From assembly GCA_011800805.1 (NCBI GenBank), contig MPNW01001135.1, positions 1 to 25,000 of the forward strand: DNA of 25,000 bases, read 5' to 3'. This DNA comes from Hirudo medicinalis (taxonomy: Eukaryota > Annelida > Clitellata > Hirudinida > Hirudinidae). The position numbers and the translations under genes are program-made. Of the stretch, positions 18,046 through 25,000 are shown in pieces (the first letter of the stretch is position 1; every line of letters begins with the position of its first letter). Under the pieces are notes generated by a model. It made no database searches and had not been told where the DNA came from. It was given only the letters and a program-made list of their open reading frames with translations.

Positions 18046-18921
18046 TGTTTCGAGGGGATCGAAACATTACGTAATTTGTTTACCAAAGTTTTGCGTTGTC
18101 GTTGACCCGTTGAGTTGCCTGCGAATAGCAACTCGTACCGAAAGTCTTCCTCGTTCATTGACTTGTTTGTACTTGCTCCTGAGGAGAGGCACAAGGAAGG
18201 AGTCGTTGATTTCGTTGCTTGAGTCGTCTTCTGTTTTTCGGGATTAAGGTTGATCTCTCTAGCAAAATGTAGCAAAAACTCCGTTTTGAAAACTCGTTGA
18301 GACTGAAGTTTATCTAATCGAGTTTAAAATTTAACACGAGGATATTTGAGCCCATCGCCAGAAACCAATTAGAACGAAGATCGGAAAGTGAAAAGTGACA
18401 ACAAAATTGGTAGCCGAGCACTGCAGACGACAACGTCCCTAATTCTTAAAGCATCGACCGAAACCTACGAGCAGATGGCTGCCCTCGAATGATTGCGTTG
18501 GTTCCTGTCTCGCATTTGCACGGACCTTCACCCGGCCTCAGAAGTGACGGCAGGAAAACGACATCAACTTTGATCGGCCTGCAGACCGGCTCGTGTCGTT
18601 ATTCTATTTTTATGACAGTTTCAAACTAAAAATGCACTTAGAGTGATAATTTTGTGATTGTAACGGAACCTGTCGAGCACACATTCTCATTCAAAAATGG
18701 CAATCGACAGCCTTAACCGAGCTTCAGAGCACTTGCATTCAGAATTATATCTCCTTGTGCACGATAACGACGTATCGCTAATCGCGCGTCGTCACGTAAT
18801 GACAAAGCAGCCGACCTAACGGTCAAAAGGTCACGGAATTCAACTAAACGGGGCACGAGAGGGCAAAGAGCAGAGTTCCTAGGAAATGGTGGCACGGACG
18901 AATGAGTCGCCGACGTCGTCA
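18046..18921. other. Convergent 3' region between zinc finger and membrane-protein genes
   Basis: No gene is seen. The DNA is unique with only short frames. It must contain the two genes' 3' UTRs, but no clear AATAAA signal was found on either strand. Confidence 0.5.
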
Positions 18922-19035
18922 TCAGCTGAGGATGGCGATGGCAGTAAATATGGACTCGATGATGATGCAGGCCTCCATCACCGGGATGAACCACTTCCTG
19001 CGCCTGTCGAGTTCGCCCTTGCTGACAAACACCAT
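18922..19035 (-). CDS. Candidate alternative last exon of the small membrane protein
   Basis: Minus-strand open segment with a good acceptor (gtccttccag) at its 5' end and a TGA stop at 18924-18922. It encodes 37 residues: MVFVSKGELDRRRKW, then a hydrophobic stretch (FIPVMEACIIIESIF and on to AIAIL) long enough for a membrane helix. Frame phase 0 fits either a direct splice from exon 2 of the upstream gene or an internal weak donor (ctg|gtttgt at 19245/19244) in its exon 3. In the second case the helix of exon 3 would continue smoothly into MVFV, followed by a basic loop and a third helix. It could instead be a chance open frame. Confidence 0.4.
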   Translation of the reverse strand: MVFVSKGELDRRRKWFIPVMEACIIIESIFTAIAILS

Positions 19036-19205
19036 CTGGAAGGACGATGATGATGATGACAGGGCAGTCATAGTGGTGATGATAGGTAAAGGTAGCGATA
19101 GTGATGATGAGAGTATTTAAGGTGGAGTGTTGGAAATGTCATTAATAGTGTTGTTCACTGATTACTAATGCAACAAGAACATATCATTTACACCGGTCGT
19201 ATCAT

Positions 19206-20051
19206 TTACTCAGTCCATAGCCACCAGGGATAAAAGCCACAAACCAGTATGAAGTTGAGGACGAGGAAGCCGAGCATGCTCAACCCGAGGAAGATGTACG
19301 TGCCCTTCGAGTACTTTATGCTTTCTGCTATGCTTATGATCTACAAAATGATAATGAAGTGATTATGAATAATATGATAACCAGGTTAAAGACGCCAGCC
19401 AATTAGTTGACGAATCTAAATGTGATTGATTTGGAACACCCTAATGAGTCATACAAAAATGTAGCTGATGCCGTGAGGATTGAGTTCGAGCACAATCAGT
19501 CAATCATCTGTCAACCAATCAGGCAATCGTTCATTTATTCGTTCGATCAATCGGAGAGTTACTGCTTTGATTACGGAATCTTCGGAAACTAAGCTCCCAG
19601 TTCGTTTACAAAAATTGACATAATTTAAACAATTTGGGCATTGAAAATTTGAAGTGAAAAGCACAGATAAACCATCAACTGAACTGCTACAAAATCACAA
19701 AAAATGTCTGTTTTTTAAATGTGAAGAAGCACCTCACCAGCACTATAAGTACCACAAGCACTGAGACGACCAAGAATGATATTTGACAATATTTCTGTAA
19801 AGATTAACAATTCAGAGCTCAAAGAGAACTTCAAGACCACATAAGATTATTTCTACATAAAATATTTCTTGTCACATTATGCTTAAACGCTAGCAAATGC
19901 AGACAAAATGTTATTATTGCCTTTTAAACCTAGTAGATTTTCTCACCATCGAAGGGTTATCCTCTTCGGCAGACGAATAAATTGTCGTGCCAACATCTTT
20001 GCCTCTCTCGGTATCCCTTATGAGCCTTGCTCTGGATTCCTGCTCTGACAT
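19206..20051 (-). CDS. Small two-pass membrane protein, three coding exons, 98 aa
   Basis: Not recognised as a named family. Coding exons on the minus strand are 20051-19947 (35 codons; donor atg|gtgaga), 19794-19738 (19 codons; acceptor tttacag, donor ctg|gtgagg) and 19340-19206 (44 codons plus TAA; acceptor ttttgtag). All junctions are phase 0. The start ATG lies three bases inside its exon (cttcag|gacATG), so a 5' noncoding exon is expected. One ending at 20208 with donor acg|gtaagc fits, and an in-frame TGA there supports this ATG. The N-terminal 36 residues are hydrophilic (RARLIRDTERGKD). Helix 1 spans about 41-60, a short loop contains KYSKG, and helix 2 spans about 69-93, ending FYPWWLW. 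The exons are too short for simple ORF scanning. A 123-aa three-helix version is possible using the downstream candidate exon. Confidence 0.6.
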
Positions 20052-20207
20052 GTCCTGAAGTTGCATCCACAAAGCGTTAGATGCATCAAAACACTAGCAT
20101 ACATTTAAATATAACACGAAATAAAACTTTAATCAGCACTTCGCTATCAAGTGCAGGTTTGGTTCACTCTTACAAAGAAGAATTAACAACCTGGTGGCCT
20201 TGCTTAC

Positions 20208-20400
20208 CGTGTATGCAAAGAATCAGTTGACTGCCTTTAAAACTGAACGGGAAGTTATTAAATCAATTTGTGCGATTGCATTAATTCAAGTAGGCCGGAG
20301 GAAGTCACAAATTTGTAATCATGTGTTACTCAAACAAATCGAGCAGACGTACATCCGTTCGCAATCAGATGGATTCACGTGACATTTTGAGTTCTAAATT
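20208..20400 (-). other. Likely 5' noncoding exon of the membrane-protein gene
   Basis: A strong donor on the minus strand (acg|gtaagc, exon end 20208) precedes the first coding exon by about 150 bases. The upstream boundary is not visible; 20400 is only a rough limit. The frame continuous with the coding exon has a stop shortly upstream, so this piece would be untranslated. Confidence 0.4.
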
Positions 20401-20641
20401 CCACAGCGAGTAATCATTCGTCTTTGCAATAGTCGAAGTTTGTTGATATTACTTTTTAGCTTGATATTGCTTTTATATTGATGTAACTATTAAAAACAAT
20501 TTATGACAACCAGAATCATGACATATCGTTAAATTTATTAAATAAATAATAGCAGGATTATCGTTGTGTATATTGCATTCGATGTTATGATAGTTCATTA
20601 TCGCTCGAACAAGTTGTTTTGCGAGATTAAACGAAGAGAAA
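20401..20641. promoter_or_regulatory. Probable bidirectional promoter region
   Basis: The JmjC gene starts translation at 20642 on the plus strand and the membrane-protein leader exon points away on the minus strand. Both transcripts must therefore start within roughly 20208-20641. The interval is AT-rich and repeat-free; no TATA box or other defined element could be assigned. Confidence 0.4.
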
Positions 20642-22217
20642 ATGAGTGAGGATTTCGAGTTTGAATCGGATTCAGACGATGGAAAATGTAAAATCCTCTA
20701 CGATGGTTTCGTCCCTCAGGAAAATTACTCTAAACTCGAAAAAATAAGCGCTTCCATATCGCCGGAAGACTTTTATAAAAATTATGTCAAACAGAGAAAG
20801 CCCGTCATTATCTCTGGTTTGACTCAGTTTTATAAAGATGAATTTCACATTCACAAATGGACGATCGATTACTTGAAAAAGCAGGCCGGAGATTGCACCG
20901 TTATGATTGAGAAAATTGACCGAAATAAACCACAAAAGTACGGATACAAAGTTCCCAAAATCCCTATGAAATACGGAGAGTTTCTCGACGGCATCGTCGA
21001 AGGAAACGATCGCTGCTATATGACCACTCAGGACCTGGAAAAGGATGACACCGACCTGGATGAATACGGAATGCCCAGAAAGTTCTGCGCCGCTCCGTTG
21101 ACGCGGCTTAAGTCGGACTTTCCTCTACGACCGACGATCGCGGGCAATCTTGTGCCGTACTTGATGTCGCTCTGGCAAGGACTGACTTTCTCGGGTTCTT
21201 CTTCAGGTTTGCACCACGACTTCGAGGACAATGTTTACATTCTCATCAGGGGAAGGAAAAGGTTTTTATTTTAATTACTCAATTGAATTAGTTGAATTTA
21301 TTATTACATTATTAATTTATTTGTTTGATCTATTATTATATTTAAATGTCATAAGTTAAAAAAAACATCCTTATCTAATCATTCGAAAAGTTGAACAAAG
21401 CATCAGTATGTTCTTATTTATTTCTTAATCTTGTCTCAGATTCCGACTGTTTCCACCGTCGTGCGTGGAAAGTCTCAAAACGACGGGGAAGCCACTGACG
21501 GTCTTCAAGAATGGTTTGATAGCTTACGAGGAGGATACCAAGCCGGGTCTCGTAACTGTCGGATCGGACGGAGTGCCTCTCTATTTTCTGTCGAAGATGA
21601 GAATGAAGGAGGCAGACGAAAGACTTGAAAGGTGTCAAAACGAACTCGATTCGATCAAGAAGTCTCGAACATCCATCAAGAGCAGGAAAGAAAAGATTGC
21701 TGAACTGAAAAAGACCATGAAGAGACTGAAGAGAGACCTCGAAGAAGCGACACAGGATGCCATGATCTACGGTGATGATGGTGAAGAGGATTTCCATGAT
21801 GATGATGATGATGATCAAGAGTGCAGTGGTGAAGATGATGAAAAAGCTAGCCACAGAAGCACATCAAAAGGAGAAGATGGAAACGATGTCCAGTCATCTC
21901 CCGCTCCACCAAATCATTTCTGCAACATCGAGCTCCCGCTGCATTCCGACGATGCCGAAGAAATATTTCGGGCGATCGGAGCGCCGGACGACTCCAAGGA
22001 CCTCGGGTGTCTCGTGGCAGAGTTGGAGGAGGGCGATTCCCTCTACCTTCCCGCTTCTTGGTTTCACGAGGTCGCGTCCTTCTCGGCGTCCGGGTCGGAC
22101 CACGCGGCCCTCAATTATTGGTTCTACCCTCCCGACGGAACGTCTTTCGCTCATCCCTACGGGTGTAATTTCTGGCCCAAGAGATTCGAAGCCATATCCA
22201 AAGATCACCTGTTATGA
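20642..22217 (+). CDS. JmjC-domain (cupin-8) Fe(II)/2-oxoglutarate oxygenase with coiled-coil insertion, 465 aa
   Basis: Predicted hydroxylase or demethylase of the JmjC superfamily; substrate unknown. Exons are 20642-21261 and 21440-22217. The donor (aaaag|gttttt) is weak, but the join is exact in phase and restores the strand GRKRFRLF. The N-terminus has an acidic start (EDFEFESDSDD), then the typical cupin-8 entry FYKNYVKQRKPVIISG (44-59). The metal triad is visible: His191 and Asp193 in GLHHDF, and distal His416 in ASWFHEV, preceded by GDSLYLP. Lys206 is in the usual place for binding 2-oxoglutarate. Between the metal half-sites, about 105 residues (roughly 260-364) form a Lys/Glu-rich predicted coiled coil (261-312) and an acidic, serine-rich linker with six Asp in a row (from a GAT repeat). 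The C-terminus continues NYWFYPPDG. The start ATG has a good context (aaaATGA). It resembles the JMJD7-like group of small JmjC proteins more than histone demethylases with reader domains. Confidence 0.85.
21798..21815 (+). repeat. Coding GAT microsatellite in the JmjC gene
   Basis: Six GAT codons in a row encode the acidic run in the JmjC insertion. It is the same triplet that dominates the noncoding repeats of this window, here in reading frame. Confidence 0.85.
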
Positions 22218-22429
22218 ATTGTTTTGACATGAATGTTGCTTTAAATGAATGAGTTGTTGAATTTTTGAGTGCTTTTCATTTTGTCCAAAAAATAGAGTCA
22301 TGTAGTGCATGAGAGGTGATATCAGCTACATTAAGTTCAACATCCATCCTGTACACCAGTTGGTGTGGTTCCAAAAGATAAAAGTTAACAAGTTAAGAGA
22401 ACAATGTCTAACAATATAATTGATAAATA

Positions 22430-22435
22430 TTTATT
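22430..22435 (-). terminator. Possible polyadenylation signal of the 732-aa gene
   Basis: AATAAA on the minus strand (TTTATT as written), about 340 bases after the minus-strand stop at 22773. Confidence 0.35.
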
Positions 22436-22502
22436 TGTGCCAAAGTATTGACCCCTCGACTGCTTTGAAACTAAAAGTAAAAACAATTTATAAACTGCTC
22501 CA

Positions 22503-22508
22503 AATAAA
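22503..22508 (+). terminator. Possible polyadenylation signal of the JmjC gene
   Basis: Canonical AATAAA about 290 bases after the stop codon. It is the first clean match on this strand downstream of the gene. Confidence 0.4.
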
Positions 22509-22772
22509 TACTTCAGTCGTTACAAAAGAAATTTTCACCGGTGTTTTACAAAAAAACAACTGACGACGCTGTGCACGAGGAAAGGTTACGCTTCGCTTTA
22601 TGTGGCGCCTACTTCTTTGCAAAAGCTCGAAAACTACATCAAGTACAAAAGGAAATTAATAAAAGAATAGCTACTGGCAACACCCACGACTACTTAGAAA
22701 ACTGTACAAAGGTCGTTGTAATGTTTGGCGAGCACGCTTCTTAGAGGTAGTCCTATTTTTTCGTGAAGACAC

Positions 22773-24971
22773 CTAACATCCTAATGTCGTCGAACATTCC
22801 ACAGCCCACTTGTCAGCGCTGATGTCTTGTACAAAGCGAGCTTTCTTTTTCAAAATAGACTTCGGAGTTCCATCTTCATTTAATTTTGCCAGTGCCACTT
22901 TTGGGATGGGCCGAGGTGCCGGTCTAAAGTAAGCCTCGCAAGTTGGCGAGTCAGAATTGGGAATTTCAGAATGACGATGGCTGTAGGCGTAAGTCATTAG
23001 CCTCGGACCAATGTAGTTCCTTCTTCTGGCTATTCCCAGTTCTTTGGCAGAAGCCAGACGATCCAGTGAACCAGTCATTGGACCTTGGAAGAGAGAATCT
23101 TCGTAACTGTCCTGGGAGGAATGCGAGTCAGTCTTGTACGCCAGAGGCTTGTAGCGGTACCTCATGACTGACGATAGCTGAGCGAGATTGTGACTGTAGT
23201 TATGCAGATGCGGAAGTCTGGTTTCGACTCTTTGCCTAGCAGAGCGGGAATTCTGGTCAGCGCTGGGGCAGTCGGAGAGGGACCTGGAGAGATTCTGTTT
23301 GTCCTCTCCTGGGAAAGCTGTCGATTGGAAATTGTCCGAGTTCATCCTGCCGAAAAGTTTCTTCCTAACGGTAGTCAAATCAGTCGAGTGGAGTTCATGG
23401 TTCGTGGAGGGAGTTCTGTTTCTGTCCTTGTCTTGCAAGTTCGGAGTACTGGTGTCCGAATGAGAGGAATAGTTATAATCAGAACCCCCTTGAGACGTAT
23501 TTATCTCATCAACACACTTCTTGACGTTTTTCTCGAATTGAGGTTCATTCAAGGTTGATTCTGCACAGTAGTCAGTCCTCTTCATGACTTCTTCTATCCC
23601 GCTGTTCGACTCTTCTTTCACCTCGTCGTCTTCACAGGCTTCTTTGTCGCTTTCTTCTGACAAAGTGGCCATTGTTTGAGGCAGGTGCTTTCCAAAAAAG
23701 AGAAAGTCTTTCATGACCATCTTTGACTCCTCGCTGAGACTAGCGGCGTTCTCCAGAATGTCGGGTAGCGTCGCAAAACTGGTCTTCAACGAAGCGACGG
23801 TCAGCGATTCCTGAGAAGCAGTTTCCTTGCAGTCGGTGTAGTAGCTGCTGCAGCTGCTACTGTCCGACTCGCTACTCGTAGCCGAGTGATTGTTGCTTTT
23901 GGCACGCGTTCGAGGAACTGCGACGAACGATTTTTCAAATGAATTGAAAGCGGTGCTATTGAGGCTATTGTCCGGACTCAAGTCGGCTGTCAAGTTGAAG
24001 TTGTCGTCAAAGTTATTTAAAGTATTTTTGCAGACGTCTATGTCGGCAGTGTCGCTGTGGTTGATGTCGTAGAAGTAGCTGACGGCTTTTGACCTTTGAT
24101 CTTTCTTTTCCCGAACCTTCCTCTTGGCTTCAATTAATTGCTTGATCTTATCGAATTCAGGAGGACAACCTTTCGTCGCCGTGGTCGCTGCGGTCGTTGT
24201 GGTCGATGTGGTTGATGTGTCGTTTGGAAAACCCATTTTCTTTTCCGATGGATCCGATGATGGAGAGAGACACAACAACTGCGGATAATTGAGAAACTCG
24301 GGCATCGATTGGGTGAAGTCGAGTTCGTCGCTGTCGTTCGAAAATTGTCGCTCGTGCAGCTCTTGCTGCTGAGGTCGGTTGAAGACTGTCTCGTTGGTTT
24401 CTCGGCATGGATCCGCTTTTCCACTGAGCACTTTCATATCAGTGGATTCTTCAACTTCCAGTGGAACATAAAACGACTGGGGACAGGGTGGAAATTGTAC
24501 CTCCTCCAACTGTACTGATCCAGGTACCGGGTGTTCTGGATCCAGGACTTCTTCTGGAAAGTTTGATCCTGTTACCGCTTCTTCCGGATGATCAGTGGAA
24601 GCGTCTGCGAGGTTTTTAGCTCCTGCAATGATGTCATTATCTTTCCTTCCCAGATTTTCCAGTTGACGAAGTCCAGTTTCTTTGCGTCCTATTGGTTCAA
24701 TCTGATCTCCGTTGATTGATTTGTTTTCAATCACAACATTTCCTCCAACAACTCCTTCAATCGATTGATCTTCCGTCCCAGGACACCACTGGGTTGAGGC
24801 GTCGACCGTGGTTTTAAGGGAGATGAGGGTGGCTTTTGGGGTGGCAGTGAGGGTAGTGGATTCAGATGGGAGGGTGGCAGAACGGTGAGAGGTGGTTGAA
24901 CCGAGTGAGCTGCTCCTCACTGGCTCCTGCTGTGAGGTTGAAAGCATTTGAGAAGTATGTCTTTTCATCAA
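22773..24971 (-). CDS. Long disordered Ser/Thr-rich protein with C-terminal SILK motif, 732 aa
   Basis: Not recognised. A single uninterrupted frame of 2.2 kb with protein-like codon use; such length on one strand is very unlikely by chance in this DNA. The first ATG of the frame (24971) follows an in-frame TAA about ten bases upstream. It may be the true start, or an intron boundary may lie there, so upstream exons beyond the window are possible. Most of the protein is predicted disordered: Ser/Thr-rich N-terminus, Thr-rich run (252-265), a basic helix-like segment (about 272-296, EAKRKVREKK), many SES/SDS acidic serine clusters suited to CK2, and a tyrosine- and arginine-rich C-terminal region (MRYRYKPLAYK, RRRNYIGPRLMTYAY). 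Residues 705-713 read SILKKKARF: a SILK-type PP1 docking motif followed by a basic-aromatic piece. No transmembrane segment or catalytic domain was seen. Confidence 0.75.
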   Translation of the reverse strand: MMKRHTSQMLSTSQQEPVRSSSLGSTTSHRSATLPSESTTLTATPKATLISLKTTVDASTQWCPGTEDQSIEGVVGGNVVIENKSINGDQIEPIGRKETGLRQLENLGRKDNDIIAGAKNLADASTDHPEEAVTGSNFPEEVLDPEHPVPGSVQLEEVQFPPCPQSFYVPLEVEESTDMKVLSGKADPCRETNETVFNRPQQQELHERQFSNDSDELDFTQSMPEFLNYPQLLCLSPSSDPSEKKMGFPNDTSTTSTTTTAATTATKGCPPEFDKIKQLIEAKRKVREKKDQRSKAVSYFYDINHSDTADIDVCKNTLNNFDDNFNLTADLSPDNSLNSTAFNSFEKSFVAVPRTRAKSNNHSATSSESDSSSCSSYYTDCKETASQESLTVASLKTSFATLPDILENAASLSEESKMVMKDFLFFGKHLPQTMATLSEESDKEACEDDEVKEESNSGIEEVMKRTDYCAESTLNEPQFEKNVKKCVDEINTSQGGSDYNYSSHSDTSTPNLQDKDRNRTPSTNHELHSTDLTTVRKKLFGRMNSDNFQSTAFPGEDKQNLSRSLSDCPSADQNSRSARQRVETRLPHLHNYSHNLAQLSSVMRYRYKPLAYKTDSHSSQDSYEDSLFQGPMTGSLDRLASAKELGIARRRNYIGPRLMTYAYSHRHSEIPNSDSPTCEAYFRPAPRPIPKVALAKLNEDGTPKSILKKKARFVQDISADKWAVECSTTLGC

Positions 24972-25000
24972 TCTCCATTACAAAATATTCGTTAATGAAA

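Larger units (their letters stand above)
22218..22772. other. Convergent 3' region of the JmjC and 732-aa genes
   Basis: No gene is seen. AATAAA is present on the plus strand at 22503-22508, about 290 bases after the JmjC stop. It is also present on the minus strand at 22435-22430, about 340 bases after the 732-aa gene's stop. If both are used, the two transcripts overlap at their 3' ends by about 80-100 bases. A 67-codon frame at 22541-22744 has no recognisable content. Confidence 0.5.

Noticed and set aside
17864..18247. A 127-codon arginine- and serine-rich frame
   Set aside because: It overlaps the last zinc finger exon in another frame. The finger-completing frame gives the missing histidines at correct spacing and is preferred.
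18713..18994. A 93-codon minus-strand frame starting MVHPGDG
   Set aside because: It is out of frame with the candidate membrane-helix exon at 19035-18922 and has no splice support.
19407..19592. A 61-codon plus-strand frame
   Set aside because: It lies in the intron between coding exons 2 and 3 of the minus-strand membrane-protein gene and has no recognisable content.
22541..22744. A 67-codon plus-strand frame after the JmjC gene
   Set aside because: It begins inside AT-rich 3' sequence, shows no motif, and lies between two convergent 3' ends.

Overview
The window looks like nuclear DNA of an invertebrate animal. Protein-coding genes are split by GT-AG introns, are encoded on both strands, and lie in AT-rich DNA packed with trinucleotide (AAT, GAT/ATC, GTT) and tetranucleotide (GGAT, GAAT, AATC, GAGT) repeats. 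There are no operons, ribosome binding sites or bacterial features. The proteins are animal-type: a MEK family kinase, a U1-type zinc finger protein and a JmjC oxygenase. A lophotrochozoan such as a leech or other annelid would fit this repeat style, but that is inference. Two N bases sit in or beside repeats, so this is a draft assembly.

Layout. 1-1760 is repeat-rich with no secure gene. 1764-4146 holds a tentative three-exon small gene on the plus strand. 4234-4833 is a single-exon, serine-rich hypothetical protein on the minus strand with a good TATA box at 5161-5170. 6237-13756 is the best supported gene, an eleven-exon MAP kinase kinase (MEK1/2, MAP2K) of 406 residues. Every intron phase fits, and its introns are stuffed with GAT, ATC, AAT and GTT tracts. 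13757-16202 is mostly repeats, including a perfect-period 15-bp minisatellite. 16203-18045 is a five-exon, 380-residue protein with four U1/matrin-type C2H2 fingers (ZNF385/ZNF346-like). 18922-20208 and upstream, on the minus strand, is a small multi-pass membrane protein with two possible 3' ends. 20642-22217 is a two-exon JmjC (cupin-8) Fe(II)/2-oxoglutarate oxygenase with a coiled-coil and acidic insertion. 22773-24971, on the minus strand, is a 732-residue disordered protein ending in a SILK-type motif.

The genes are not an operon and no shared pathway is evident. The kinase would act in the RAF-MEK-ERK cascade. The membrane-protein gene and the JmjC gene are divergent and about 430 bp apart. 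The zinc finger and membrane-protein genes converge, as do the JmjC gene and the 732-residue gene. The most unusual feature is repeat polarity in the kinase introns: GAT-sense tracts tend to follow donors and ATC-sense tracts tend to precede acceptors, so the pre-mRNA could fold across the introns. All exon calls were made by eye from splice consensus, phase and remembered family motifs; no search was run.
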